In this document: positions 53,201 through 61,250 of the stretch, in pieces | How the letters are laid out: each line of letters begins with the position of its first letter | How positions within the stretch are numbered: the first letter of the stretch is position 1 | Assembly (NCBI RefSeq): GCF_014200395.1 | Contig: NZ_JACHBS010000001.1 | Span: forward strand, 2,232,001 to 2,296,000 | DNA: 64,000 bases | Direction: 5' to 3' | Source of the DNA: Microcella frigidaquae | GTDB lineage: Bacteria; Actinomycetota; Actinomycetes; Actinomycetales; Microbacteriaceae | The notes under the pieces: generated by a model | Databases searched by the model: none | What the model was told of the DNA's origin: nothing | The model's input: the letters and a program-made list of their open reading frames with translations, nothing else | Position numbers and translations under genes: made by a program

Positions 53201-53960
53201 AACTCAGGCTGAGGGTGCAGAAACGGGTCTCGACGGCGCACGTTCCGGCGTTCAGCCTGAGTTGCGAACAGATTCCACCGGCAAGCCGTTCGATCGCGCC
53301 GAGCAGGAGGCCCGGCTCGCGCGCGCCGAGCGGAAGCTCGCGCAGCTCGGCCGCGTCAACCCGCTCGCGCTCGAGGAGTTCGCGGCGCTCGAGCAGCGCC
53401 ACAAGTTCCTCACCGAGCAGCTGACCGACCTCGCGAACACCCGTCGCGACCTGTTGACGATCATCGACGAGGTCGACAGCACGATGCAGACGATCTTCGC
53501 GGCCGCGTTCGCCGACACCCAGGCCGCCTTCGACCAGGTGTTCCCGATCCTCTTCCCGGGCGGCTCGGGCAGCCTGACGCTGACCGACCCCGACAACATG
53601 CTCACGACGGGCATCGAGGTCACGGTGAAGCCCGCCGGCAAGAAGATCGAGCGGCTCAGCCTGCTCTCGGGCGGTGAGCGGTCGCTCGCGGCCGTGGCGC
53701 TGCTCATCGCCATCTTCAAGGCCCGGCCGAGCCCGTTCTACATCATGGACGAGGTCGAGGCGGCCCTCGACGACGCCAACCTCGGCCGTCTGCTGACGAT
53801 CTTCCGCGATCTGCGGCAGAGCTCGCAGCTGATCATCATCACGCACCAGAAGCGCACCATGGAGATCGCCGACGCCCTCTACGGCGTGAGCATGCGGCAG
53901 GACGGCGTGAGCGCCGTCGTCGGCCAGCGCGTGCAGACGCCGGACGAGCGTGCCAGCTAG
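50211..53960 (+). CDS. smc: chromosome segregation ATPase SMC
   Basis: A 1249-residue SMC, the core of the condensin-like complex with ScpA and ScpB. Walker A GPNGSGKS is at residues 31-38, the hinge lies around residues 490-660 (LVGSRGIRGLVSDHL), the signature LSGGERS is near 1151, and Walker B YIMDEVEAALDD near 1180. Long coiled coils join them. A 75-nt palindromic element in frame adds residues 995-1020 before the C-terminal ATPase lobe (separate entry). GTG at 50211 follows GGGAGAGGGGGAG. The stop overlaps the convergent pncB stop. Confidence 0.95.
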   Translation: MHLKSLTIKGFKSFAQPTTFQFEPGVTCIVGPNGSGKSNVVDALAWVMGEQGAKTLRGGKMEDVIFAGTATRGPLGRAEVQLTIDNADGALPIEYTEVTISRTLFRNGGSEYAINGTACRLLDVQELLSDSGLGREMHVIVGQGQLDAVLHASPEDRRGFIEEAAGILKHRRRKEKTVRKLEAMQANLTRLSDLAGEIRRQLTPLGRQAEIAREAQTIAAIVRDARARLLADDVVALRTALADHARSESERTSERIVVQSQLDQTRLRIQRIESQQVGDAVDGARRVAFDLEQVQERVRSLTSLTQQKLTLLSQQAELPGMTTTITQAQVDEARAEAVALREGVAAAEQLVGEVAARTATARAALDALDEEIAAQSALVSQHDLQLAALASRVDVARSTLDAARGEQLRQQNALEAALARQEATRADLAALPALDDGTGDDATLALDAALADADARVAELTARIDTEREALHALERERDALAARVSALSQAVDAGDGASELVGSRGIRGLVSDHLQVRAGFEAAIAAALGTLVDAALADDLDAGLAALERAHAAEAGRVDVVLAQIGGGASGTLSAVGGLTAATDVVTAPDGVLALLARTFIAEDLAAARAAWPAVAALPEADTVSVVTRAGDVLTRSVLRGGSGAGRSRLELTAERDAASAALTEVATGIERARGALDDTRAALAIAKQQAVDALAAVRDQDAQRAARSEQVSRARAQAEAAEAEAARLATALDAAREAVRDAEQGVERAQAEHEEFAARPRPMLDASQRDALVAELEAARAVELERRIELETARERVRAAVDAAEQLDKRRIAEKAAAEEAARRAVLRQRQVERAMAVAAALPAVQEAIDRSVAEARVALAQRESERAAQNDELLELRRTESALRERLSAITEGVHGLELQIYEKKLHLSQLLERAGDELGLVEEVLVAEYGPQVPVPDDEALTSAAQALADAVAAEAASRVNPDPDAPLFDPTSDEEAARVAEIVAQAAVHPFATQAEGAETGLDGARSGVQPELRTDSTGKPFDRAEQEARLARAERKLAQLGRVNPLALEEFAALEQRHKFLTEQLTDLANTRRDLLTIIDEVDSTMQTIFAAAFADTQAAFDQVFPILFPGGSGSLTLTDPDNMLTTGIEVTVKPAGKKIERLSLLSGGERSLAAVALLIAIFKARPSPFYIMDEVEAALDDANLGRLLTIFRDLRQSSQLIIITHQKRTMEIADALYGVSMRQDGVSAVVGQRVQTPDERAS
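53195..53269. repeat. in-frame palindromic element inside smc
   Basis: Perfect 18-nt arms GTTCGCAACTCAGGCTGA (53195-53212) and its complement (53252-53269) enclose 39 nt. The total of 75 nt is a multiple of three and is translated without a stop as SMC residues 995-1020 (PFATQAEGAETG... QPELRT). A small GTGC/GCAC stem lies inside the loop. Confidence 0.85.
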
Positions 53961-55300
53961 GCGGTCACGAGCGGCAGCGCCGGGTCGCCGGGGCTGAGTC
54001 GCAGGGCCGCAGCGGGCAGCTCGCCGACCGCGGCCGCGCAGTGCGCCCGCGCCGCGCGCACGCCCTCCGGGCCGAGCCACTGCGGATCGGGCTCGCCGTC
54101 GCGCATGAGCGTCGCGGTCAGCGGGCGCGCGGTGAGACCCTCGGCGCGCGCCGCGTCGGCCGCGTCCCGCTCGGGGATGCCGTCGCCGTCGTCGTCCACC
54201 ACCACGCGCTCCGCGACCGCGACCCCGTCGCGCAGCAGCCGCTCGGCCCGCTTCGCGCCGCCGACCGAGCGCTTGCCGACGGAGTTCTTGGCCACGGGCT
54301 TCCATGCGCCCCCGTCGGCGCCGGTGCCATCGCGACGCGCGACGAGCTTGTAGACGAAGCCGGATGCAGGGGCTCCCGCCCCCGTCACGACCGAGGTGCC
54401 CACCCCGAACGCGTCGACGGGCGTTCCGCGCAGAGCCGCGATGGCGTGCTCGTCGAGGTCGCTCGTCACGGTGATGCGCGTGCCGGTCGCGCCGAGCGCG
54501 TCGAGCTGCGCGCGCGTCTCGCGCACGAGCGTGGGCAGGTCGCCCGAGTCGAGCCGCACCCCGCCGAGCTGCGGCCCGGCGACGCGCACCGCGGTCTCGA
54601 CGCCCTGCCGCACGTCGTAGGTGTCGACGAGCAGCGTCGTTCCGACCCCGAGCGCGGCGACCTGGGCGCGGAATGCCTCCTCCTCCGAGTCGTGCAGCAG
54701 CGTGAAGGCGTGCGCTGCCGTGCCCATCGTCGGGATGCCCCAGGTGCGGCCCGCCTCGAGGTTCGAGGTCGCGCTGAAGCCGGCGATGTAGGCCGCCCGG
54801 GCGGCGGCGACGGCGGCGTGCTCGCCCGTGCGCCGCGAGCCCATCTCGGCGATGGGATGCCCCTCCGCCGCCGACACCATGCGCGCGGCCGCCGTGGCCA
54901 CCGCCGAGTCGTAGTTCAGCACGCTGAGCACGACCGTCTCGAGCAGCACGGCCTCAGCGAAGGTGCCGCGCACCGTGAGCAGCGGCGAGCCCGGCATGTA
55001 CACCTCGCCCTCGCGGTATCCCTCGACCTGGCCCGTGAACCGATAGTCGGCGAGATACGCGAGCGTGGCATCGTCGACGACGCGCTCGTCGGCGAGCCAG
55101 TCGAGCTCGGCCTGCCCGAACCGGAACGCCGTGATCGCGTCGAGCACGCGGCCCGTGCCGGCCAGCACGCCGTAGCGTCGCCCGCCCGGCAGTCGTCGCC
55201 CGAAGACCTCGAAGACGCAGTCGCGGCCCGCGCGTCCCGAGCGCAAGGCCGCCTCGAGCATCGTCAGCTCGTACCGGTCGGTGCGCAGGGCGGTCGTCAC
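53957..55300 (-). CDS. pncB: nicotinate phosphoribosyltransferase
   Basis: A 447-residue NAPRTase of NAD salvage. It begins TTALRTDRYELTML with GTG, has FEVFGRRLPGGRRYGVLAG, GSRRTGEHAAVAAARAAY and a phosphate-binding GVRLDSGDL, all typical. The GTG at 55300 is 6 nt from TAGGCT (complement of 55307-55312), a leaderless promoter. It is convergent with smc and divergent from the photolyase gene. Confidence 0.94.
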   Translation of the reverse strand: MTTALRTDRYELTMLEAALRSGRAGRDCVFEVFGRRLPGGRRYGVLAGTGRVLDAITAFRFGQAELDWLADERVVDDATLAYLADYRFTGQVEGYREGEVYMPGSPLLTVRGTFAEAVLLETVVLSVLNYDSAVATAAARMVSAAEGHPIAEMGSRRTGEHAAVAAARAAYIAGFSATSNLEAGRTWGIPTMGTAAHAFTLLHDSEEEAFRAQVAALGVGTTLLVDTYDVRQGVETAVRVAGPQLGGVRLDSGDLPTLVRETRAQLDALGATGTRITVTSDLDEHAIAALRGTPVDAFGVGTSVVTGAGAPASGFVYKLVARRDGTGADGGAWKPVAKNSVGKRSVGGAKRAERLLRDGVAVAERVVVDDDGDGIPERDAADAARAEGLTARPLTATLMRDGEPDPQWLGPEGVRAARAHCAAAVGELPAAALRLSPGDPALPLVTA

Positions 55301-55342
55301 GCGGTCAGCCTACGCGCGGCTACCCGCCGTAGTCTCGGGCGC

Positions 55343-56824
55343 ATGACGAGCGAACCGACCCGCTGGCTCACGGCCGAGCAGCTCGGGCCGACGTTCGACG
55401 ACGGCGGGCGCATCCTGCTGCTCGAGAACCACGAGGTGTTCCGGCGCCGCCCCACCCACCGGCAGAAGGCGCACCTCTACCTCGTGGCCCTGCGGCAGCG
55501 GGCACGGGAGCTCGGCGACCGCGGCGCGCTGCACCGGGTGCGCCGCTACCGTGACGCGCTGACGGATGCGGCGCTCGTGCCCGGCGAGCTCGAGGTGATC
55601 GACCCGCCGTCGTGGGCCGCGCGGCGCCTCGTGCGCGAGCTCGGAGCGAGCATCCTGCCCGCCCGGGGGTTCGTGACGGGCGAGGAGCAGTTCGCCGCGT
55701 GGGCCGCGGGGCGAAAGCCGACCCAGCTGGTCATGGACCGCTTCTACCGGGAGGTGCGCGAGCGCACGGGCATCCTCATGCAGGGCGGACAGCCGGTCGG
55801 CGGGCAGTTCAGCTTCGACGCCGACAACCGCCAGCCGCCCCCGAAGGGCGCCGTCAGCCTGGGGCTGCCCGACGCGTGGCAGCCGGTCGAGGACGACATC
55901 GACGCCGCCGTGCGCGCCGACCTCGACGCGCTCGAGGCGCAGGGCGTGCGCTTCCTCGGCCGCGACGGCCCGCGCCGGTTCGCGGCGACGCGCGCCGAGG
56001 CGCTCGCCGCCCTCGACGACTTCGTCGCGACCCGGCTCGGCGACTTCGGACCGTTCGAAGACGCGATGATGCTCGGCGACGACACGATGGCGCACTCGCG
56101 GCTGAGCGTGCCGCTCAACCTGGGGCTGCTGCACCCGCTCGAGGTCGTCGACCGCGTCGTCGCCGAGTACGAGGCCGGGCGCGCACCGCTGAACAGCGTC
56201 GAGGGCATCGTGCGCCAGCTCATCGGGTGGCGCGACTGGGTCTGGCACCTCTACTGGCACCTCGGGCCCGACTACACGCGGCGGTCGAACGCGCTCGCCG
56301 CACACCAGCCGCTGCCCGCGCACTGGTGGCGGCTCGACGGGTCGGCGACGGATGCCCGCTGCCTGTCGCACACCCTCGACACGGTCGGCGGCGCGGGGTG
56401 GGCGCACCACATCCCGCGCCTCATGGTGCTGGGCAACGCCGCCCTGCAGCGCGGCTACGACCCGGCCGAGCTCACGGCCTGGTTCCAGGGCGCGTTCGTC
56501 GACGGCACGCCGTGGGTGATGCCCGCCAATGTCGTCGGCATGAGCCAGTGGGCCGACGGGGGAGTCGTCGCGACGAAGCCCTACGCCGCGGGCGGCGCCT
56601 ACATCCAGCGCATGTCCGACTACTGCGGGTCGTGCCGCTTCGACCCGAAGAAGCGGCTCGGTGAGGATGCCTGCCCGTTCACCGCGGGCTACTGGGCGTT
56701 TCTCGATCGGGTCGAGCCGAGCATCCGCGGCAATCACCGCATGGCGCAACCCCTCGCGGGGCTGCGCCGCCTCGCCGACCGCGAGCAGGTCGTCGAGCAG
56801 GAGCGGGCCCGCGGCCCGCTCTAG
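55343..56824 (+). CDS. iron-sulphur cryptochrome / (6-4) photolyase family protein
   Basis: A 493-residue FeS-BCP/PhrB-type photolyase. The N-terminal antenna domain has LLLENHEVFRRRPTHRQKAHL, the FAD domain has SRLSVPLNLGLLHPLEV, GWRDWVWHLYWH and MVLGNAAL. Four Cys for the [4Fe-4S] cluster are visible: DARCLSHTL, then YCGSC and DACPF near the C-terminus. Members repair (6-4) photoproducts. ATG at 55343 follows TAGTCT (55330-55335) by 7 nt, a leaderless start; starts at other codons are rejected. Confidence 0.93.
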   Translation: MTSEPTRWLTAEQLGPTFDDGGRILLLENHEVFRRRPTHRQKAHLYLVALRQRARELGDRGALHRVRRYRDALTDAALVPGELEVIDPPSWAARRLVRELGASILPARGFVTGEEQFAAWAAGRKPTQLVMDRFYREVRERTGILMQGGQPVGGQFSFDADNRQPPPKGAVSLGLPDAWQPVEDDIDAAVRADLDALEAQGVRFLGRDGPRRFAATRAEALAALDDFVATRLGDFGPFEDAMMLGDDTMAHSRLSVPLNLGLLHPLEVVDRVVAEYEAGRAPLNSVEGIVRQLIGWRDWVWHLYWHLGPDYTRRSNALAAHQPLPAHWWRLDGSATDARCLSHTLDTVGGAGWAHHIPRLMVLGNAALQRGYDPAELTAWFQGAFVDGTPWVMPANVVGMSQWADGGVVATKPYAAGGAYIQRMSDYCGSCRFDPKKRLGEDACPFTAGYWAFLDRVEPSIRGNHRMAQPLAGLRRLADREQVVEQERARGPL

Positions 56825-56839
56825 CCCCACCCCACCTGC

Positions 56840-56899
56840 CAGATCTGGGCCAAAACGGCGCATGCCGCCCAGCGCATCAGCACATTAGGCCCAGATCTG
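56840..56899. repeat. inverted repeat with AGATCT arms upstream of murI
   Basis: CAGATCTGGGCC (56840-56851) pairs perfectly with GGCCCAGATCTG (56888-56899) across a 36-nt loop that includes a CGGC/GCCG stem. The right arm covers the region where the murI -35 box should be. A related GGCCCAGATCTG occurs at 14547-14558. Confidence 0.7.
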
Positions 56900-56927
56900 C
56901 CTCCACGGGCGGGCCTAGACTTGCCCC

Positions 56928-57782
56928 GTGAGTAGCGCGCCGATCGGAGTCTTCGACTCAGGGGTCGGCGGCCTCACCGTGGCCCGCGCGATCATCGACC
57001 AGCTGCCCCGCGAGCGGCTGCTCTACGTCGGCGACACCGCCAACGGCCCCTACGGTCCCCTTCCGATCGCCGAGGTGCGCGAGCACGCGCTGCGCATCAT
57101 GGACGAACTCGTCGACCAGGGCGTCAAGCTGCTCGTCATCGCCTGCAACACCGCGAGCGCCGCCATGTTCCGGGATGCCCGCGAGCGGTTCGAGCAGGGC
57201 CACGGCATCCCCGTGGTCGAGGTGATCCAGCCGGCCGTGCGCACCGCCGTGCGCCGCACCCGCAGCAAGCGCATCGGCGTGATCGGCACCGAGGGCACCG
57301 TGCGCTCGGGCGCCTACGTCGACGCGTTCGTGGCCGACCCCGAGATCGTCGTCACGCAGGCCGCGGCGCCGCGCTTCGTCGAGTTCGTCGAGGCCGGCAT
57401 CACGAGCGGGCCCGAGCTTTTCGCTGCCGCCGAGCAGTATCTCGCGCCGCTGAAGCAGGCGCAGATCGACACGCTCGTGCTCGGCTGCACGCACTACCCG
57501 CTGCTCGCCGGAGCCATCCAGTACGTCTGCGGCCCCGACGTCGCTCTCGTCTCGAGCGCGGAAGAGACCGCCTACGACGTCTACCGCCGACTCGTCGAGC
57601 ACGGCCTCGAGACCGCGGCGACGGATGCCCCCACCCACTCCTTCGAGGCCACCGGCCCCGACACCGCGGGCTTCCGGCAGCTCGCCCACCGTTTTCTCGG
57701 CCCCGAGATCGGGCACGTGGAGGCGTTTCCGACCGGCACGATCCCCGCAGTACCGTCCACCGCACCGAGAGGCTCCTCATGA
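56928..57782 (+). CDS. murI: glutamate racemase
   Basis: A 284-residue MurI, which makes D-glutamate for peptidoglycan. The catalytic pair is Cys73 (ACNTAS) and Cys187 (GCTHYP), with FDSGVGGLT at the start. GTG at 56928 is 6 nt after TAGACT (56916-56921), a leaderless start. The ATG of rph overlaps its stop (ATGA). The order murI, rph, rdgB is common in actinobacteria. Confidence 0.96.
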   Translation: MSSAPIGVFDSGVGGLTVARAIIDQLPRERLLYVGDTANGPYGPLPIAEVREHALRIMDELVDQGVKLLVIACNTASAAMFRDARERFEQGHGIPVVEVIQPAVRTAVRRTRSKRIGVIGTEGTVRSGAYVDAFVADPEIVVTQAAAPRFVEFVEAGITSGPELFAAAEQYLAPLKQAQIDTLVLGCTHYPLLAGAIQYVCGPDVALVSSAEETAYDVYRRLVEHGLETAATDAPTHSFEATGPDTAGFRQLAHRFLGPEIGHVEAFPTGTIPAVPSTAPRGSS

Positions 57783-58540
57783 CCACGATCGCCGAATCCA
57801 CGGGCCTCGGCTCGACGAAGCGCGCCGACGGCCGCGCCGCCGACCAGCTGCGGCCGGTGACGATCGAGCGCGGCTGGAGCGCCCAGGCCGAGGGCAGCGC
57901 CCTCATCAGCTTCGGCGGCACGAAGGTGCTGTGCACGGCGAGCTTCACCAACGGCGTGCCGCGCTGGCTCACCGGAAAGGGCAAGGGCTGGGTCACGGCC
58001 GAGTACGGCATGCTGCCCCGCTCGACGAACGACCGCATGGACCGCGAGGCGGTCAAGGGCAAGGTCGGCGGCCGCACGCACGAGATCTCGCGCCTCATCG
58101 GCCGCAGCCTGCGGGCCGTCGTCGACATGAAGGCGCTCGGCGAGAACACGATCGTCATCGACTGCGACGTGCTGCAGGCCGACGGCGGCACGCGCACGGC
58201 GGCGATCACGGGCGCCTACGTCGCTCTCGCCGATGCGATCGATTGGGGCCGCGCGCAGGGCTTCATCGCCAAGAAGGCCACCGCCCTGAAGGATTCGGTG
58301 AGCGCGGTCAGCGTCGGCATCATCGACGGCACCCCGCTGCTCGACCTCGCCTACGTGGAGGACGTGCGGGCCGAGACCGACATGAACGTCGTCGTCACCG
58401 GCTCGGGCCACTTCGTCGAGGTGCAGGGCACCGCCGAGGGGGCGCCGTTCGACCGCGCCGAGCTCGACGCGCTGCTCGACCTCGCGGTCGGCGGCTGCGT
58501 CGACCTCGCCGCTGCGCAGCGCGCAGCTCTGGGGGCGTAG
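57779..58540 (+). CDS. rph: ribonuclease PH
   Basis: A 253-residue phosphorolytic exoribonuclease that trims tRNA 3' ends. It begins with a short polar head and has [32 protein letters not shown] and [14 protein letters not shown], typical RNase PH strings. The start overlaps the murI stop by 4 nt, so translation is coupled. The rdgB gene starts 3 nt after its stop. Confidence 0.96.
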   Translation: MTTIAESTGLGSTKRADGRAADQLRPVTIERGWSAQAEGSALISFGGTKVLCTASFTNGVPRWLTGKGKGWVTAEYGMLPRSTNDRMDREAVKGKVGGRTHEISRLIGRSLRAVVDMKALGENTIVIDCDVLQADGGTRTAAITGAYVALADAIDWGRAQGFIAKKATALKDSVSAVSVGIIDGTPLLDLAYVEDVRAETDMNVVVTGSGHFVEVQGTAEGAPFDRAELDALLDLAVGGCVDLAAAQRAALGA

Positions 58541-58543
58541 ATC

Positions 58544-59164
58544 GTGCAGGTCGTCGTCGCGACGCACAACGCGCACAAGGTCGCCGAGCTGCAGCGCATT
58601 CTCGGCGCAGCCCTGCCCGGCCTCGAGCTGCTGCCCTACGACGGCCCCGCGCCGGTGGAGGATGCCGACAGCTTCGCGGGCAACGCCCTCATCAAGGCGC
58701 GCGCCGCCGCGGCGCACACGGGTCTGCCTGCCATCGCCGACGATTCGGGCGTCAGCGTGGATGCTCTCGCCGGCGCCCCCGGCGTCGACAGCGCCCACTA
58801 CTCGGGCGAGCGGGATGACGCCGCCAACCTCCGGCTCGTGCTCACGAACCTCGGCGACGAACCGAACCGTGCCGCGCAGTTCACCTGCGCCGCCGCGCTG
58901 GTCGATCCTGTCGGCACCGACCCGCTCGACGTCGACCAGTCGGGCGCGGCCTTCGAGCACGTCGAGCTCGGCATCTGGCCGGGCACGATCGGGCACGAGC
59001 CTGCCGGCGGGGGAGGCTTCGGCTACGATCCGATCTTCATCCCCGAGGGCTACAGCGTCACGAGCGCCGAGCTCTCCGCCGACGAGAAGAACGCGATCAG
59101 TCACCGCGGCCGGGCCTTCGCGGCCCTCGCGCGCGTGCTCGCCGAGCGCTACGGCGCCGCGTAG
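58544..59164 (+). CDS. rdgB: XTP/dITP diphosphatase
   Basis: A 206-residue Ham1/RdgB pyrophosphatase that cleans XTP and dITP from nucleotide pools. THNAHKVAELQ at the N-terminus, ADDSGVSVDALAG in the centre and GGGGFGYDPIFIPEG near the C-terminus are the family motifs. GTG at 58544 lies 3 nt after rph, so it is the third gene of the murI operon. Confidence 0.95.
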   Translation: MQVVVATHNAHKVAELQRILGAALPGLELLPYDGPAPVEDADSFAGNALIKARAAAAHTGLPAIADDSGVSVDALAGAPGVDSAHYSGERDDAANLRLVLTNLGDEPNRAAQFTCAAALVDPVGTDPLDVDQSGAAFEHVELGIWPGTIGHEPAGGGGFGYDPIFIPEGYSVTSAELSADEKNAISHRGRAFAALARVLAERYGAA

Positions 59165-59202
59165 CCCGAGCCGAGTGACCCCCGCGCTCTAGGCTGGCAG
59201 GC

Positions 59203-59886
59203 ATGCCAGGCAGTCCGAGCGCGAGCGCAGCATCCGCTGCCGCCGACGACTACCTGAAGACGATCTTCCAGTTCACCGAGTGGCAGCCCGAGCCGATCAC
59301 GCCCGGGCAGCTCGCCGAGCGGCTCGCGCTCGCCCCCTCCAGTGTCACCGAGATGGTGAAGAAGCTCGCCGCGGCCGGGCTCGTCGACCACCGGCCGTAC
59401 GGGGCGATCCGGCTCACGCCCGAGGGTGAGCAGCGCGCACTCGCGATGCTGCGGCGGCACCGGCTCATCGAGACCTGGCTCGTGCGGGTGCACGGCTACA
59501 CGTGGGACGAGGTGCACGACGAGGCCGAGGTGCTCGAGCACGCGCTCAGCGACCGCCTGCTCGATGCGATCGACGCGCAGCTCGGGCGGCCGACGCGCGA
59601 CCCGCACGGCGACCTGATCCCGGCGGCCGACGGCACGATCGTGCGCCCCGACGCGGTGCGGCTCGATCGCGCTCCCGTCGGGTTCGCGGGGCGCGTGGTG
59701 CGCATCAGCGACCGCGACCCGGATGCTCTCCGCGTGCTCGATCAGCTCGGCATCGGCCTCGACGAGCCGGTGAGCCTCTCGGCCGCCCAGCCGCCCGCCG
59801 GCGTCGCGCTCGTGCGCCGCGCGGGCACCGAGGTCGTCGTCGCCCCGGCGGTCGCGGCCGCCGTCTGGGTGGTGCGCGAGGACTAG
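59203..59886 (+). CDS. mntR: DtxR/MntR-family manganese-type repressor
   Basis: A 227-residue metal-dependent regulator. A winged helix at about residues 30-75 (LAPSSVTEMVKKLAAAGLV) is followed by a dimerisation region (HRLIETWLVRVHGY, HDEAEVLEHALSD) and an SH3-like tail. It is next to mntH and its operator lies at the mntH promoter. ATG at 59203 is 7 nt after TAGGCT (59190-59195), a leaderless start. Iron cannot be excluded as effector, but the Nramp neighbour favours manganese. Confidence 0.9.
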   Translation: MPGSPSASAASAAADDYLKTIFQFTEWQPEPITPGQLAERLALAPSSVTEMVKKLAAAGLVDHRPYGAIRLTPEGEQRALAMLRRHRLIETWLVRVHGYTWDEVHDEAEVLEHALSDRLLDAIDAQLGRPTRDPHGDLIPAADGTIVRPDAVRLDRAPVGFAGRVVRISDRDPDALRVLDQLGIGLDEPVSLSAAQPPAGVALVRRAGTEVVVAPAVAAAVWVVRED

Positions 59887-59918
59887 TTTTCGGTACACCG
59901 AAAACAGCGTGCTACTCT
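59886..59918 (+). promoter_or_regulatory. mntH promoter and MntR operator
   Basis: GTTTTCGGTACACCGAAAAC (59886-59905) is a 9-bp inverted repeat with a 2-nt centre. It covers the expected -35 region, and TACTCT (59913-59918) is the -10 box 7 nt before the mntH GTG. The first base of the operator is the last base of the mntR stop codon. Confidence 0.85.
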
Positions 59919-59925
59919 GCCTCGC

Positions 59926-61230
59926 GTGACCGACGCGCGCCCCGAACCGCCGACCTCGCAGAGCCCTGCCGACCGCCCTGCCAGCGGCACCGATGCGCGC
60001 ACGGTCGCCGCGCGCAGCGGCCTCGTCATCGTTCCGTTGCTCGGCCCGGCGATGGTCGCCGGCGTCGCCTACCTTGACCCCGGCAACGTCGCCGCCAACA
60101 TCACCGCGGGCGCACTGTTCGGGTACCTGCTCGTCTGGGTCGTGGTGACGGGCAACGTCATGGCCTGGCTCATCCAGTACCTCTCGGCGAAGCTCGGCAT
60201 CGTCACCGGACTGAGCCTGCCCGAGGCGCTCGGGCAGCGGTTCCGCCGCCGCCCGGCGCGGCTCGCCTACTGGGGGCAGGCCGAGCTCGTCGCGATGGCC
60301 ACCGATGTGGCCGAGGTCATCGGCGGTGCGGTCGCGCTGTACCTGCTGTTCGACCTGCCGCTCGTCGTCGGCGGCGTCATCACCGGTGTCATCTCGATGC
60401 TGCTGCTCGTCGTGCAGAGCCGCCGCGGCGGCGTGCGCATCTTCGAGCGGGTCATCACCGGGCTCATCCTCGTGATCGTCGTCGGCTTCTGCGCCGGGCT
60501 CGTGATCGGTCCGCCCGACCCGGCCGCCGCGGCCGCCGGGCTCGTGCCCCGCTTCGACGGCGTCGAGAGCGTGCTGCTCGCGGCGAGCATCCTGGGCGCC
60601 ACCGTCATGCCGCACGCGATCTACGCGCACTCGGCCCTCACGCGCGACCGCTTCGGCCAGGTCGCCGCCGGAGCGGGCCGGCGCACGGTGCTGCGCGCCA
60701 CCCGCATCGACGTGACGATCGCGCTCGTCATCGCCGGCTCGGTCAACGTCGTGATGCTGCTGCTCGCGGCCGCCAACCTGCAGGGCGTCGAGGGCACCGA
60801 CACGCTCGAGGGCGCGTTCGCGGCGCTCGCCGCCTCGCTCGGCCCGGCGGTCGCCGTGCTCTTCGCCATCGGGCTGCTCGCCAGCGGTCTCGCCTCGACC
60901 TCGGTCGGCGCCTACGCCGGCGCCGAGATCATGCACGGGCTGCTGCGCGTGCGCATCCCGCTGCTCGTGCGCCGCGCGATCACGATCGCGCCCGCCCTCG
61001 CGCTGCTCGCGTTCGGGGTCGACCCGACGCTCGCCCTCGTGCTCAGCCAGGTCGTGCTGAGCTTCGGAATCCCGTTCGCGCTCATCCCGCTCGTGCGGCT
61101 GACCGCCGACCGCGCGCTCATGGGCGAATCCGTCAACCGGATGCTCACCACGGCCGTCGCCATCGTGTGCGCCGCGCTGCTCATCACGCTGAACGTGACG
61201 CTGCTGGTGCTGCTCGCTCTCGGCGGCTAG
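59926..61230 (+). CDS. mntH: Nramp-family manganese transporter
   Basis: A 434-residue proton-coupled divalent metal importer with about eleven membrane spans. The metal-site motif DPGN is at 51-54, and the second is GATVMPHAIYAHS in the sixth span. The N-terminal 30 residues are polar. GTG at 59926 is leaderless from TACTCT. It would be shut off by MntR at the overlapping operator when metal is plentiful. A 14-nt G/C palindrome (61230-61243) lies at its end, between convergent genes. Confidence 0.95.
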   Translation: MTDARPEPPTSQSPADRPASGTDARTVAARSGLVIVPLLGPAMVAGVAYLDPGNVAANITAGALFGYLLVWVVVTGNVMAWLIQYLSAKLGIVTGLSLPEALGQRFRRRPARLAYWGQAELVAMATDVAEVIGGAVALYLLFDLPLVVGGVITGVISMLLLVVQSRRGGVRIFERVITGLILVIVVGFCAGLVIGPPDPAAAAAGLVPRFDGVESVLLAASILGATVMPHAIYAHSALTRDRFGQVAAGAGRRTVLRATRIDVTIALVIAGSVNVVMLLLAAANLQGVEGTDTLEGAFAALAASLGPAVAVLFAIGLLASGLASTSVGAYAGAEIMHGLLRVRIPLLVRRAITIAPALALLAFGVDPTLALVLSQVVLSFGIPFALIPLVRLTADRALMGESVNRMLTTAVAIVCAALLITLNVTLLVLLALGG

Positions 61231-61250
61231 CGCCGCGCGGCGCGCGGGCG

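Noticed and set aside
53195..53269. The smc palindrome as an intrinsic terminator
   Set aside because: It lies in an intact frame with 230 further codons encoding the essential ATPase lobe.
50169..54305. A long minus-strand frame opposite smc
   Set aside because: It mirrors smc codons, has low-complexity composition and no recognisable domain.
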